A DNA stretch of 64,000 nucleotides from Chaetoceros tenuissimus. Lineage: Eukaryota; Bacillariophyta; Thalassiosirophyceae; Chaetocerotales; Chaetocerotaceae. The notes below the pieces were generated by a model that saw only the letters and a program-made list of their open reading frames with translations, was not told where the DNA came from and searched no databases. A program made the position numbers and the translations under genes. The DNA is taken from assembly GCA_021927905.1 (NCBI GenBank), contig BLLK01000020.1, positions 1,984,001-2,048,000 on the forward strand. Reading direction: 5' to 3'. Shown here one piece after another: positions 41,418 through 54,183 of this stretch. The first letter of the stretch is position 1. The number at the start of each line of letters is the position of its first letter.

Positions 41418-44400
41418 TCAACGACAGTCTTCAACATCGTCGAAGAAATAGGACTCTTCCTCGTCGGCTTCTCTGAACTTCCTTTGATCTTCCATGGCCT
41501 TTTCGCTCATTCCTACTCGTTTTCCTTTGTCCCTCTCACTTGTACCATCCGTTAATTCACTAACATTTTCTTCATATTTCTCTCGAAGAAGTGTGAGTGT
41601 GCTTACATATGGCGTTGCCAAGTCTTCTAAGCAAGGGGGTAACTTGAAATTGGCAGTATCATTTGAAGATGACGATTGCTGTGTGGTGGTTTGCTGCATA
41701 TGTTTAGTAACTATATATTCAATGAGAGACTTGATGTTTTCTGTCCGTATAAATTCGCAAATTTCTGTTGAAATGCATGTTAGAAATAAGAAAATATTCC
41801 GTCAACTGATACCAGTATTCTTTCAACTCTGACTTACCAATAATTGATGACGATACTAGATTGTCACCAACTGGATTTGCGCGGAATGCTTCAAAAACAG
41901 GCGTAAATAAGCTATGTTGAACTATATGTCGGTTGTAGAACTCGTCTTTCAATGATATTATCGATCGTAGACAACGTAGCGCACCGAGTTTCAAGCATCT
42001 ATCACCAGAAGGGACAACAGATGATCTGGGGCTCAACATCTTCATGACATTTATTAACACTCTAGAGTTGATGAGGTAGCGTTTCATTCTGAATAAAGAA
42101 ATACCAAATGTTGCGTTCAATTGAGTGAACTGAATATGAGAATAAAAAAGCTGCCGTACAGATGCTACTTACCTATAACAATGTGTTCTCACACAAAATG
42201 ATAATAGTTCGACAGAGAAAGAAAGACGGATTGCAGATGTTGAAACCATCTTCAAAAGCCCAGTTCTTGAAATCTTCGCATCTTTCAAGCTTTGATGCTT
42301 TCGCATGAGGAATTGTAAAAGACTGTCATTTTCATTGATTCGCTCTTCTTCATAAGAGAAAGGTATTGCTGTTTTTGGAATCAGAATGGAATATTGAAAC
42401 GGTGCTACAAGCCAAGGGACATAATGATCGTAAAACATTTGTAGGAAGGAGTTCTGTTCGCAACCACCTCCACCATGTCCATTTGACGGATTTGCACCTA
42501 CAAGGAAGGAAACATTATCACTACCAATCAATTCGTCTTCTTCGTTGTCAATCACACCTCCCAAATCTAATTGGGTCGGGTCATTTACCATCTCCGTATC
42601 CAATATTATTCGGATGACCTCACAAGTCTGAAGCATAATACCAGCATCATTTTCAGTTGACATAACGCATAGTAGGGACAAAAATAAGTCCGTTGGTGGA
42701 CAAGCAAAGACTACTTGACGCTTTTCATTTGGTTCTGGGCGTGCAATATTAATATTGGACGCACCGAGCTTTGAAAATTCATCTAAGCAATGTTTTCTGA
42801 TGAGACTTGGTTCATGAGATGCGACTGCCGAAAGAATATCAAGGCATGCCCCCTTTTCAGAAACATCAGCATTTGTATCAGACAAAATAGCACCCAATAA
42901 CGATAAAAGGTTCACTGTGTCATTATCACTGGAGACAGACTCAGCACTTTTGCTTTCTTTTTGTTCTGATTTCGTATTTTCTCCCAGCTTCACATCCATC
43001 AAGACGATCACGGCGTAGAAATCATCCTTGTCACTTTGTTGGAGACTCATTCGAACCATATTGAACATTTCCCTCAGGAAAGATAAACACCCTCTACGTC
43101 GTAACTTTCGTGACTGAAGTGTTTCATCTTGCGGTGCGAGATGCTGCTTCCAAGGAGTGGATGGCTGTTGCTCATTTCCGCTTGACGAGCTTAAAGTTGA
43201 AGACATCATTTTCGTATGATTTTTCGCTGTCGTACTAGGAGGTCTCCCTTTTTGTCTCATTGTTTTCCATTCTATATCGCGAATTGCTCTTATTTCTTTC
43301 CCAAGAAGTCTCAGTATACGTACTAGATAGCTATCTTTCAATGGTGCATCAGAGTTCCTTGGATTACTCATTACACCCTTCACTACGTCTCCATGTGCAA
43401 ATGTCAAAAGAGAACCTAAAGTTGATAAACTGCTTTCGTCCATAGTAGGCCGTAGTAGTGTGTCGCGAATGTAGGTAACTCTAAACGCACGATGTATGCT
43501 GTCTATTAATTCTTCATCCTATTGCAATAATATAAATCAGGACAAATGAATTGTTAAGAAAAAAATAAAAAGCAATATCATTACTACATACCTCCATAAT
43601 TAAAACAGTTCGAAATTTCAGTCGATCTCTTATGAACCATCTATGATTTGCCTTTTCTTTCAAGTCGGGATCGTACTCTAGACAGCAACAACAGTCTTCA
43701 AAAATTTGACCATCTGATACAACCAATTGGATGATACTGGGTTCATTGAATAGAAATATCGATTTAATGATAGATGCTAGAGTCGCTAGTGCATGATAAT
43801 TATTCTTGGCTTCAGCTGACGGAAAAAGTGCTAGTAATGCCTTGAGATACGTGCATTCTGACTGCGAAACAAACCTTGCTATGTTTTCTCGTTGTTGAGG
43901 CTACGTAAAAGTTTAGCATTAGAAACACCGAGGAAAACGAAGTAAATGACGTAGTAGAAGATATATATCTTACCTGTGATGCTGCTATGACGTCTGCTAT
44001 TTTTTCCAAGTTTTCTAGAGTCGGCGGATTGCATAATTGTGCAACACTGCTATGAATAGGTTCTATAGAGTCGTTTTGGTGGAACATTTGGCCTTTTCCC
44101 TGATTTGCATGACCGACATAATGGGAAACTTGGGCAGCCATTGATACTGCTGCAGCAGTATCAGCTTCCATAAAGTCGTGCTCGTCAACATCCAAACCTA
44201 TACCATGTAATGACGGTGATCCATTGCGGGACGTATCATCCCACAATTCAGGTCGAGCCTCATGAGTCGTATTGTTGATATTTTCTTGAATACCATCAAC
44301 TGAAGTGTTGTGATGTTCAGTTCTAATGCTTGAATCTAAAGACCGATCACCACGGTTTATTCCATTCCCATCACCCATTTTTCGCATTGTGTTGTTACTC

Positions 44401-46034
44401 ATTTCCCCTTCATTTACGGTATTGTCATGTCGCTGGTGTCCCAATTCTCGTATACCAATACTATTATTAGATGTAATAGACAATCCTCCCCGAGCCTCAA
44501 AGAGCTCAAAAGCTTTATGTTGTATCTTGGAAATTTTGTTCCAGATGTCTCGACATCCAGCATTATCCTGGAAAGACAATGCTAGATCAACACCGCAAGC
44601 AATATCTTCATTGCCTTGATGTGTTTGTTGATGTGCCGAATTATGCAAAAATGCATTCTGCGAGACACCGGTTTGTGACATTTGGTCGTCTCTAATTTGG
44701 GCAGGCAGAAAGTAAGGTTCGCACCAAGTAATAATATTATCACCTTGGCGTTGATATGATTCTCTTAATAAAACCCTTGTTCTCAATAAAACTTTTGGTG
44801 CTGCATTCGCTAGACCGGCCAAATGTTGGAGATTGGCAGGTAATTCTGCATGCATACATAGTGTTGGCATTCCGAGTTGCTGATAAATTTCATCTTCAAG
44901 ATGCGCCCATTCCTTCGATTCTTGCAGTTTTGTATCCGTTCCATCTAGTCCTTTCTTTTCACTAGAATCAACTTGAAGACTACCATCATATCTACTCACT
45001 CGATTTTCACTTGTATTTTCTCCTGAGGCTGTCAAGGTACTTGTTTTACTGTGATGGATAGTATTCACATGATCCGAGATCAAACAAACAATTCTACCAG
45101 TACCGCAATCATCCCAGCTTCCATCAGCATTAAGTCTATATAATTTGACTCTCCATCCATCAGGTTGACTCGGTATTGAGTGTAGAGGCTGAACTTGGGA
45201 AGTGTTGGTGACATTATTCTTTGAGTTTTGCTCTTCAACGAGTGCATTATTGGGCCCACGATCAATTGAATTATTCTCACTCAATTCATCTATGTCATTC
45301 CCGTGTTGTATTCTGTCCACATTGTTGTTATTTCGTTGTGTTTCTGCTTCAAGATCCGGAGATACATGCGGATACTGTGAATTTACAATACTCTTCTCAA
45401 CGTACTCATTGGCTGCATCCGATCCTAGTGAAGTCGATGACATATCTTCCCGATGTAGCTTCTCATCCTCTTTCACGTTTAATTGTTGGTATCCGCTATT
45501 ATTAGTGAAAGGTTCATCATCTAAGTTGTTCATCAAAGCCTCATCTTGAAAACTATTCTTTTTGGCCCCAACTAGTAGATTCTTGTTTGAAGAGTCACTT
45601 GCTTCCAATACATTGTTGTAATGACCCGAGTGTGACTGCCTTTTACTAGCCTGATCTCCAGCGGAAGTCTTCTTCCTCTTTTTACCGATCGTAAATTGTA
45701 TGCGTTGTTGCTGCTGTTGAAATTCGTCTTTTTGTCCGTCCGGCGGAAAGTTTTGAGAGGAATTGTGTGCAAGGGAAGAAGTCATGGTTGCGAGCTGGAC
45801 ATGCGCTGGCTCGACAGAGTTAGCTTGCATAATTAAATTTCTCCCCCTATCTTTTTGTTGAATTGTATTGTAATCTTTAACTAAAGCATCAGACCGCAAT
45901 TCAGTAGAATTCAAATGTGATTGAAAATGAGTTGAAGAGGCCATTGCATTCATTTCATTCCCTCCACCTCTAGGATCAACCGAATTCGACGACGAAGCAT
46001 TCGTTGGTAAATCTGACGTTGTAATTCCATTCAT
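41418..46034 (-). CDS. Protein phosphatase 4 regulatory subunit 3 (SMEK/PP4R3)
   Basis: Five exons on the minus strand, 46034-43974, 43900-43592, 43518-42173, 42088-41838 and 41764-41418, with GT-AG introns of 73-84 bp, join to 1437 residues. This targeting subunit of PP4 acts in DNA repair and signalling. The PH/EVH1-like domain starts only at about residue 290 (GWRVKLYRLNADGSWDDCGT) after a long Asn/Ser/Gln-rich extension. It contains a long insert and ends near WNKISKIQ. The conserved SMEK region follows: NPPTLENLEKIADVIAASQ, NIARFVSQSECTYLKALLAL, HRWFIRDRLKFRTVL, then helical repeats through the last exon, which carries EFIRTENIKSLIEYIV. The tail is acidic. A short minus-strand frame starting at 43726 is part of exon 2. 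Confidence 0.93.
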
Positions 46035-46800
46035 TGTTTCTGATAAACTTCCCTACGTTTTTGTCTTGAATGAAAATATTGTTTCGTGAATTCGTGAATA
46101 TGTCGGCACTTCAATTGCAAAAATCAGAATTATTTCAGCGCCGGCTACCCCCAAAATTAATACGTTGCTCACGGATTACTCAAGTATCACAGATCTACTA
46201 ATTTACAACTGCAATCCCAGTAAGGTACCTATCGTATTGTGGTAGAGATTCAAATGCTCAAATCTCAACGAAGTGGTTCTTAAAAAATTGAGAGTGTTTT
46301 TAGTTTGAAGTTTAGCTACCTCCTACGGTAAGCTTCACTCCGCGTAGCTGTAGTAGTAGCGCCTTTGGAAAAGGCGGAGAAATGACGAAGAGGGGATGCA
46401 ATTTTGCATATGATTAATTTGACACTAACCAGCTAGGCATATAGCCAATATTTTTGTGCGTTTCATCTCGCTTCAGGGAGCAAAGGTAGAAAGGCAGCGT
46501 AAAAGGTACAGGGTACAGATAATCTCTGTCTTTCTTGAAATATATATTCGTCTCAACCTTCACACATCACGAATAAAACTACTTTTCATTGGATACGTGA
46601 TTTCACCATTTACTTAGCCTACACATTGCCTAAACAAGAGCTGTGAATAGAAATTGTTTTCATTGAAAACTGCGCGTCCTTCTCTTCTTCTTCTTTCAAC
46701 AATTCTTTCAAGAAAAGTCTAGAATTTCTTCAGAGAATAGCATTCGCCAGCTTGATAATTACTACTTCTTCCGTTAGATCAATTTACTGATATAATAATT
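46035..46800. other. Divergent intergenic region
   Basis: About 765 bp shared upstream region of PP4R3 (minus) and the TBC gene (plus). It contains a small inverted repeat, CGCCTTT-GGAA-AAGGCG-like, near 46350-46370. Nothing else recognised. Confidence 0.4.
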
Positions 46801-48864
46801 ATGAGGGATAGAGAGAATCGTTTCTTTTCGAAAGCTGGCCGTGCTTTTCGGAACATGAAAATTGGAGGCGACGATCGCAAAAGATCAAATAATTCATCAA
46901 CTGCAAATAACCACCAAGAAGAAGATTTACCATGGGGTGGAAAGGGCCTCGTCGTTTCAGCAGCCAATCAAGATACAAAAACCAATATCGAAAGTAATAA
47001 CAATGGAGATGAGATATTTTCGTCAAATGTGACGAAAGATGCGAAGGGAAAAAAGATTGTAGATGAGTATCTTGGGAATTCAGAACGTGATCTGGATGCT
47101 GGCACGGACAAGAAAAATTCTAAAAAGTTGGATGAATATGGTTTCATTGTAAATTTAGATGATACTGGAAACATTCGTGATGAAGACTCCATTGCTCTCC
47201 CTGGAGGTGAGTTGTTTTATCTTTTCTTTTATGAACACTTTTGTAGTTTTTAGCCCTGTTCATGCATTTCTGACTTATCATCATTAAACATTCACGAAGG
47301 GGCGTACACACCATCATCGCAATATCCTGATACTAACAATATCAACAGAGCTAGAGCAAAGGCTATCAAAAAGAAAAAGAAGGCTCAAAATTCAAAGAAA
47401 GAACAAAAGCACTTGAACAAACTCTACAAGAGAAGAGAAAAGAAATGGATTGACATGTTGGAAAATTGGAATGGAATGTTTGTTACAAAGCCAAAAGAAA
47501 ACAAGCTTAGACAGAGAATCCGAAAAGGCATCCCAAACTCAGTAAGAGGTGAAGCTTGGGTGCGCTTGGCAAAAGTTGACAAAAAAGTGAACAGATCACA
47601 CAAAGGGTTGTACACAAAGTTGGTAACTATAAGTTGCGAGAAAAATGGTAATTCTGAAGACTTGGTTGGTTTGGAAGGATTTGAACCAAATCAGGAAAGC
47701 AGCGTGGATATCTCCGTTATGAAAGAGACCATCGAACGTGATCTCACCAGAACTTTCCCCCGTCACAACATGTTTTATGATGACGGAGAAGATGACTCTG
47801 ATGAAGAATATTCCGATGACGACTCAATTGACAAGCTTAGTCGAAACAGTGAGAGTTTTGACTCGATTTCAAACCCTTCAGGGTGTGAAGATGAAGACCC
47901 TATCAATAATGTGAGTTCAGATGGTCAAGAGGAAGTCAAAGACAGAAGCGACCATAACGGAGCTACAATAAATGATACCAATGATGTTCCTATGAATAAT
48001 AATACCCCAGCTACTGATGAGAACAAACCTACTTTACAGAGTGATTCATATGCAACAAACGAAATTGCAGATTCTATCCAAGGTTGTGCCACTGATTGCT
48101 TAAATACGGTGGTAGTTCCTGCAGTTCTGAGTGTGAAAGAAGCATCCTTTCTCCCCATGTCAGATGGAGTTGAGGTAGAATACCAAACAGAGATTAAAGG
48201 AACATCCACTCCGAAGCGTAAGAAGGACAAGGTTATTGATTTCACCAAAGCAGAAGGTGGTTTGGGTAAATTGCGACGTGTTTTGCGTGCATATAGTATA
48301 TACGACTCGGAAGTAGGCTATTGCCAAGGAATGAATTTCATTGCAGGAATGTTCATCACTTATGTCAATGAAGAATCAGCCTTTTGGTTACTTGTGCATG
48401 TTATGAATGAAGCACCATGTACTATGAGAGGGCTATTTGGGGAAGGAATGACAGAGGCACATCAAGTGCTGCACGTAGCCGATCGCCTTATTAGCCATTT
48501 CCATCCTCGACTTGCGAGGCACTTTGACAAAGAAGGCATACATATCTCTATGTTTGCCACCCAATGGCTACTGACAATTTATACAAGCTCCTTCCCATTC
48601 GACGTAGTGACACGTGTATGGGACGCTTTCTTAAGCGAAGGTTGGAAGGTACCATACCGTGTAATGCTTGCTTTACTAGAAATGTCTCAGCCAACTCTGA
48701 TGAGAATGAATTTCGAGGAAATACTGAATTATTTTAAAGAAATGCCTTTTGAGATTGATGCGAATGAAATAATGGAGCTATCATTCAAAATTCCGTTAAA
48801 GAAAAAGCATATTGTGAAATACGCCAAGGATTTTGACCGTAAAAAGAATTCCGGAGCAAGTTAA
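46801..48864 (+). CDS. TBC-domain Rab GTPase-activating protein
   Basis: Two exons, 46801-47206 and 47300-48864, with a 93-bp intron (GTGAGT...ACGAAG) give 656 residues. TBC proteins switch off Rab GTPases in membrane traffic. After a charged N-terminal region come RKGIPNSVRGEAWVRLAK (about 210), the arginine-finger motif IERDLTRTFPRH (about 280) and the glutamine-finger motif YCQGMNFIAG (about 476), then FWLLVHVMNE, FATQWLLTIYTSSFPFDVVT and RVWDAFLSEG. Both catalytic fingers are present, but about 190 residues apart because of an acidic, Ser/Asp/Asn-rich insert; in most family members they are some 40-50 apart. The target Rab is not known. A frame opening at 47413 (TTG) is not the start, as coding continues upstream. 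Confidence 0.92.
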
Positions 48865-49038
48865 AAATTCTATGAAACCACAAAACTCGTTTTTCGACTT
48901 TGAAATTGCATGTTTTATTGTAATAAGTATATGTGTTTTAATTACCTCTACGTAGCTAGGTTCTAACAATAAATGTTATCATCTGTCAATGATATATCGA
49001 GAATAACTGAGAATATACATACTTCACACCTTTCAAAA

Positions 49039-49513
49039 TTATAGATGATCTGGTTTTGGCATAGGATTTTGCTCGAGCTGAACAGACCAATTAGGATTCG
49101 ATGAATCCCCGTTGTTTAGTGTTTGAGAATCATACATTTGAAGCTGAGAAAGGCCTTTTATTGCGACACTAATTTTCTTTTGGGTAGCTTCATCTTCTGC
49201 ACTCAAGTCTCGGTTATCCTAAGTATTAAAAAAGATTAGGGTTGGGGAGAAAAATGAGGCGGACAATTAGTCAACGAATTTGTAAAACGCTCAAAACTTG
49301 TAAAGAAAACCTACCCTAAATTCCTCGCGAATCGCCCTATTTATTAAGTAACACAATCAGTATAGATGAAAATTCGACATGTTGAAAGAAAATTGATACA
49401 CAACTGACTCACTCATAAATCCCCCTCTTATTTTTACTGGGATAACGTTCGCAAGCTCTTAAAAGTTTTTTATACAAACTCAGCAACTCTTTTGATCTAC
49501 CTCCAACAGTCAT
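49039..49513 (-). CDS. Small LYR-motif (Complex1_LYR) protein
   Basis: Three exons, 49513-49413, 49336-49315 and 49218-49039, encode 100 residues. The middle exon is only 22 nt. Introns are 76 and 96 bp, GT-AG. The protein starts MTVGGRSKELLSLYKKLLRA and continues CERYPSKNKRGIYEAIREEF, then RDNRDL, and has a second helix ISVAIKGLSQLQMYDS. This is the Complex1_LYR fold: short, basic, mitochondrial adaptors that with acyl-ACP help assemble Fe-S clusters, respiratory complexes or mitoribosomes. Which LYRM member it is cannot be told. The C-terminal ~30 residues are not conserved in type. It is divergent from the Pex13-like gene (295 bp apart) and convergent with the TBC gene. Confidence 0.82.
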
Positions 49514-49807
49514 TGTTCTATTTACCCTTATGCGAGTTCACAAGCATGCGGCATGCGATAAATGTTGTATGTACGAGGTAAGAGGTAAGTGTTGGAATTA
49601 TGGACTTGACTTGTACCTAATGTAGACGTCATTGGCACTAGAGAAAATCTGTAAGTAGCTAGGCGCATACTGGCATAAACTATTCACATTCCATCTTTCC
49701 ACATACACCACACCACAACAACCATACAACCATCAACAACCATAATAGAAATAGAAACACATAAAGTAATCCATAACAGTGCACTAGATACTTATAACCT
49801 CTTTGAT

Positions 49808-50662
49808 ATGGCTCCAAATTCTATTTCTGCTGCAAATAATAAGTCTCCTAGACTATTGAAGGACGTAAGACAAAGGAATGAAAAGAGAAATGGGCGTCAA
49901 AAACAAAAAACAAGACTGAGTCAAAGTGCTTCCTCGTCTAGTTCAAAGCTAATCTCACGCTCAAAGAAAGAGCAAAACTCAACAAACACTGAAGAAATTT
50001 CACAGCCCCAATTAGCTGATTCTCAAATAGATTCTTCTTTAAACACATACACAAGCCCGTACAGCACGAGCCCGTATAGCATGAACATGTCTCCTCTAAG
50101 TATGATGCAATACGGTCCCAGTATGGGCTATGGCATGAATATGGGATTTGGACCAATCTCAACGATAAACCAGTACTTATTTTCTTTTCAATCATTTATA
50201 TTTGCAATCGGACAAGCTGTACAAATTGTAGGAATGAATACTCATCAATTACATCAGCTTTACGATCAACTGACGGCTATGGTTGATCAGGCTTTAAACT
50301 ATATTCACGAAATGAAAACATTATCAATACAAGAAGTTGCAACAAAGAATCTTTCAGATGAAGAGATAAGAAGAAGGCGGCGACTCAAAGCCATACGATG
50401 GGGGTTACTTTTTTCTGCATCTTATGCAAGTTTTTGGACAATACTCAAATGGTATAAAAAGAGGAAAGATTTCACAAGGAGGAAAAAGCTGATTACAGAT
50501 GGTGGTCGTCCAAACATGCACTCAAGAGCCCCAACTTTGCAATCATCACCACAACATTCTTTTGGTAGTATGAACATGATGTCATCACCTCCTTCTATGT
50601 ATGGAGCACATAGTAACTATGGCTATGGATACAGTCAGCCGCATCAACAATATTATTACTAG
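49808..50662 (+). CDS. Pex13-like peroxisomal membrane protein
   Basis: Single exon, 284 residues. A Lys/Ser-rich N-terminus leads to a Tyr/Gly/Met/Ser-rich stretch (about 80-120: SPYSTSPYSMNMSPLSMMQY) like the N-terminal YG-rich part of Pex13. Then come the long helix region (INQYLFSFQSFIFAIGQAVQ, LYDQLTAMVDQALNYIHEM) and a Arg-flanked hydrophobic segment (IRWGLLFSASYASFWTILKW), as in the Pex13 core that docks receptors for import of matrix proteins. The tail is again Tyr/Gly/Met-rich. There is no SH3 domain, which plant Pex13 also lacks. The call rests on composition and order rather than strong motifs. Confidence 0.65.
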   Translation: MAPNSISAANNKSPRLLKDVRQRNEKRNGRQKQKTRLSQSASSSSSKLISRSKKEQNSTNTEEISQPQLADSQIDSSLNTYTSPYSTSPYSMNMSPLSMMQYGPSMGYGMNMGFGPISTINQYLFSFQSFIFAIGQAVQIVGMNTHQLHQLYDQLTAMVDQALNYIHEMKTLSIQEVATKNLSDEEIRRRRRLKAIRWGLLFSASYASFWTILKWYKKRKDFTRRKKLITDGGRPNMHSRAPTLQSSPQHSFGSMNMMSSPPSMYGAHSNYGYGYSQPHQQYYY

Positions 50663-51539
50663 ATCATACAAACTATACTACCAGAAAGGAGAGAGGACTA
50701 ATGCTCATGTTCTTCTTATTTTGTTACTGGAAAGAGATAAAAATAAGCAGACTTGTGTTATTCTAGTTTGTTCTTCGAAAACGAATAGAATCTAATAGCT
50801 TCAACTTCCAAATACATTGTTTGTAATGTGGACAAAACCATCACCATCTCTCTCTCCGACTATACAATCAAATGAAATAACCTTGATCTTTGTGTAGTGC
50901 TTGCAAACTGTAAAGTAAAATCCATGACAATATTGAATCTACATCATCACCAAGCATGCAATACTATATAAAACCGTCTCTATACCAAAAATCCTCTTTT
51001 GGAATTCAAACACATCAAACGTGTCAACACTATTTTTTCGAAAAGAAAACTTGACTGCGGAAGTCATTTTTGCGTTTGGAAGTATACTGTACTATGTCAA
51101 AGTTCATCAAAGAGTCTGTGCAATGTCGTTGAACATCACAACAAAGTTGTTGTGTGGTCTTGGGTTCTCTCCTCCTAAGTATAGCCTGAGTACTCCTACA
51201 CTGTTTGGAAATTTGCAGAATAAGAAACCCATAGACATAGATGCTTCCTGGAACTTCCAAAACGAAGTTGCGAAACCATTCAAAACTAATTGGATTCAAT
51301 ACCAGATTAACTTCGGAATGCTCTACTATGAAGAAAATATATGAATTTATGCTCCAAGAGTATAGAATAGAAAAACTCTTAAAATTGAAAAATTCAAATC
51401 TAAAGATGTCGAATTTTACTCAGTTTCAATGCATAGTCAAGGCAATAGATTTCCTTTTTGAAAACGATGCTTAATGCGTATATGCATCTCTTTGTGTAGT
51501 ACTTCTAGACGCTACTATGCTCGAGGTCGTCAAGGTCTC

Positions 51540-51800
51540 ATTCTAATCTGAGTTGCTGTTCGATTGAATACCAACGATCTGAGTTCCAATCAATCATTGC
51601 TGTGTAGTTGAATAACTAAAGAAAGATATGGGTTCCTTTTGAGTTGGTGTTTGGTTGAAAACACAGGATCGAGTACCTTTTTTGAGTTGTTGTTTTGGTT
51701 TAGTTGAATATAAAACAAAGGATCTGAGTTCCTCTTAATGATTGCTGTTCAGTTGAATATCTAGGGATCTGATGAGTTGCTGATCAACCAAGGATCTCTC
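51540..51800. repeat. Degenerate tandem repeats
   Basis: Four to five diverged units of about 50-60 bp, each with parts of GATCTGAGTTCC, TTGAGTTGCTGTT and GTTGAATA. Copies have indels and substitutions. Noncoding. Confidence 0.6.
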
Positions 51801-53033
51801 GCTTTCTTCTTGCTCAACCTACTACATCTACACCTCAATGAGTGAATTTCATTCCGTATACGGTCTCTAGTGAGCTGGGATCCATAGCCAGCCATAGAAT
51901 TGCTTCTTTGAATCTATTTAGTTCCTTCTTCCACTGAAAAGTGCGTGCTGTTTGGTTAGACACAAACCAAGGATCGTGCTTACTTTTCAAATCAAATCTA
52001 CTACTGTAGAAACGATTGAGTTGCGTAGAGAAAGACGGTGGTGAGAATCTCAACTGTAGAGTCAATTAAAATTTTTCCATTAGTTCTATGAATCAGTATT
52101 AGTTCTTTGTACCGTCTTCAAAAAGAACGAGAGGAAGAAAAGTAGACACGATTCCAATTCGAAAATTTCATCAGAAAATGGATACTCTCTTGAGAACACT
52201 TTCTTCTCACATCTGAAATCTATCATTTTATACAATTTTTATTATATTCATTTTTTTCTAGTAGTTATATATTATAATAGTCAAAAATCTAATTTCAGGG
52301 AGGGGAAAACTGTGCTCATTTACAGGAAATTTTTGTCCGGGCATATCTTTGCTTTCACTAAATTAAATTCGTCTGCAAGCTCAAATAATATATGCTAGTT
52401 GCAAATTCTCATGTTTGATTCAAAAATGAAAAAAAATGTAGAGAAGCCTATGTACTCATCATGAATTTTATAAAACGTAAATATAAACACAAATCCAAAT
52501 ATATTAGCGAATACGAAAAGTGTGACACAATTTTTTACTAGGACAGATTTCTTTATAAAACACAAAGTGAATCCGAGAGATGTGATGTAATAATAATAAC
52601 CAATGATAAAAAGTTCTGTTGTAAACACCTCTTTAATTACTAATTTTTATACTTCATAATTATAATGTGATCTCTCTTGTTCTTCTCTTGTCAAATAAAA
52701 TTAACCATTTTTACATCTGTAAAACAGGTTCAAATAAATAACAAGAAAAGTTCTCAATTCAAATGAGTGCTAAAAATTAGATATTGATTTAGATGATAAG
52801 GTGATGGCAGTTTCACTAAAGAGAAAAATCTCATGCTATACATTTCTTGAATGTATAAGTGCGAACGAATAAGAGTTTCCAAATGATTCTTTCCAATGTA
52901 CGTTAGCATTTTGATTATCGATATGTCAGAGAAATTGAATACACGGAAATTTGTAGGACTCGACTCAAATACAATTGTAGTATTATTGTGAACTTGTCTT
53001 TGTGCATGTATTATGAATTAATATATATATAGT

Positions 53034-53058
53034 CTTTTAATAATAACATTATTAAAAG
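53034..53058. repeat. Perfect AT-rich palindrome
   Basis: Arms CTTTTAATAAT and ATTATTAAAAG (11 bp each) around AAC. It follows an (AT)n tract. It could extrude as a cruciform or act as a terminator-like hairpin, but chance is plausible in such AT-rich DNA. Confidence 0.6.
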
Positions 53059-54183
53059 AGCCAGAATTATATGTACGTGCAGAAAATACTTTCACTTATT
53101 TTACCTAGGAAAACTGGCAGGATTAATTGTTATGATTTATTTTTAACAAGCTCATCATGTAGGAATGTCTAACGGCAAAGGATTGCTTCGTGTTGTTTTG
53201 AAATTAAATATAATGCATTCACATTTAAGAATTCTATGTAGGACGATAGCTATTTTGAAACAAGTGAGTTCATTTTGATTTGACAAAAGTTTTCACATAC
53301 AATCGTTACTACCCACATTTCGTCTTCAGAAGTAGCTTTGATTTTTGTGACACAAATTATAAATTTACATCAAGACATCAATTATTCCTTGAATTAATAC
53401 TCTTGAGAAAGACCATGTTTGTTTTCTCAATTTGAATATGTTTTTAAAGTCCTGAATAGAAAGTAACAAAGACTACAAGCCAAGCAGGATCGGATTGTTA
53501 GTTTTTTATAATCTTTTTACTCTTTCTATTCGTTAATAGCTAGCTAGCGGTCCAGATTGGTTGTAGGAAGAATGATTTCATTCGATTTCGTTCTCACTTA
53601 ACTCTCCCGAAAGAAAATGTCAACCAACGCTTGTATCAAAAGTCATATGATACTATAAATTACTCAGTAACTTGATATTGTAATAATATCTTCTGTACTG
53701 TATTTATTCATAAAAATTGATACCAAAAATCATTATTGCGTAATGACCATTCTTTCCAACTTCCTCTCCAAACCAAACGTTTGAGTCTTACAATAACGGT
53801 TTTTACCTTCTTTTCTAGAGTCACTCTTTCAATATCCCCTTTCTGTTTATATTTCTTTTAGGTCTATTAAGATAGAAATGATTTCGTAACCCTGAAACAA
53901 CTTTCAAGTCAAGAGCACTACCTTTTATAAAATGTTTGTCAAGAATGAGATTGGAATTTGAGTATCATATCTACTTGAAACCTCTGAGTTTCCCATCCGG
54001 TATTTTTCGAGGGCTTTATATTCTTTTAATTTCTGGACTTGTTTAGACAAAAATGAGATTATCAAGGAAATGCAACGAATCATACCTAGCAATCAATACA
54101 CCTAGATACCACAAGAAGTAAAGAAGTAAATATACTTATTGGCCAAGCATATACCTAGCATAGTAGTGGCAACAAGGTTTCAT

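Larger units (their letters stand above)
50663..54183. other. Large AT-rich, gene-poor region
   Basis: About 3.5 kb with stops in all frames. It contains degenerate tandem repeats at about 51540-51800 and a perfect AT-rich palindrome at 53034-53058. The frame at 51021-51344 (107 residues) has no recognised motif and its antisense is equally open, so it is not called. No RNA gene was recognised. Confidence 0.5.

Noticed and set aside
47413-47415. TBC protein starting at 47413
   Set aside because: It is a TTG codon; the frame is coding upstream and joins exon 46801-47206 in phase.
51021-51344. 107-residue frame as a gene
   Set aside because: No motif, an equally long antisense frame, AT-rich surroundings and no splice partners.
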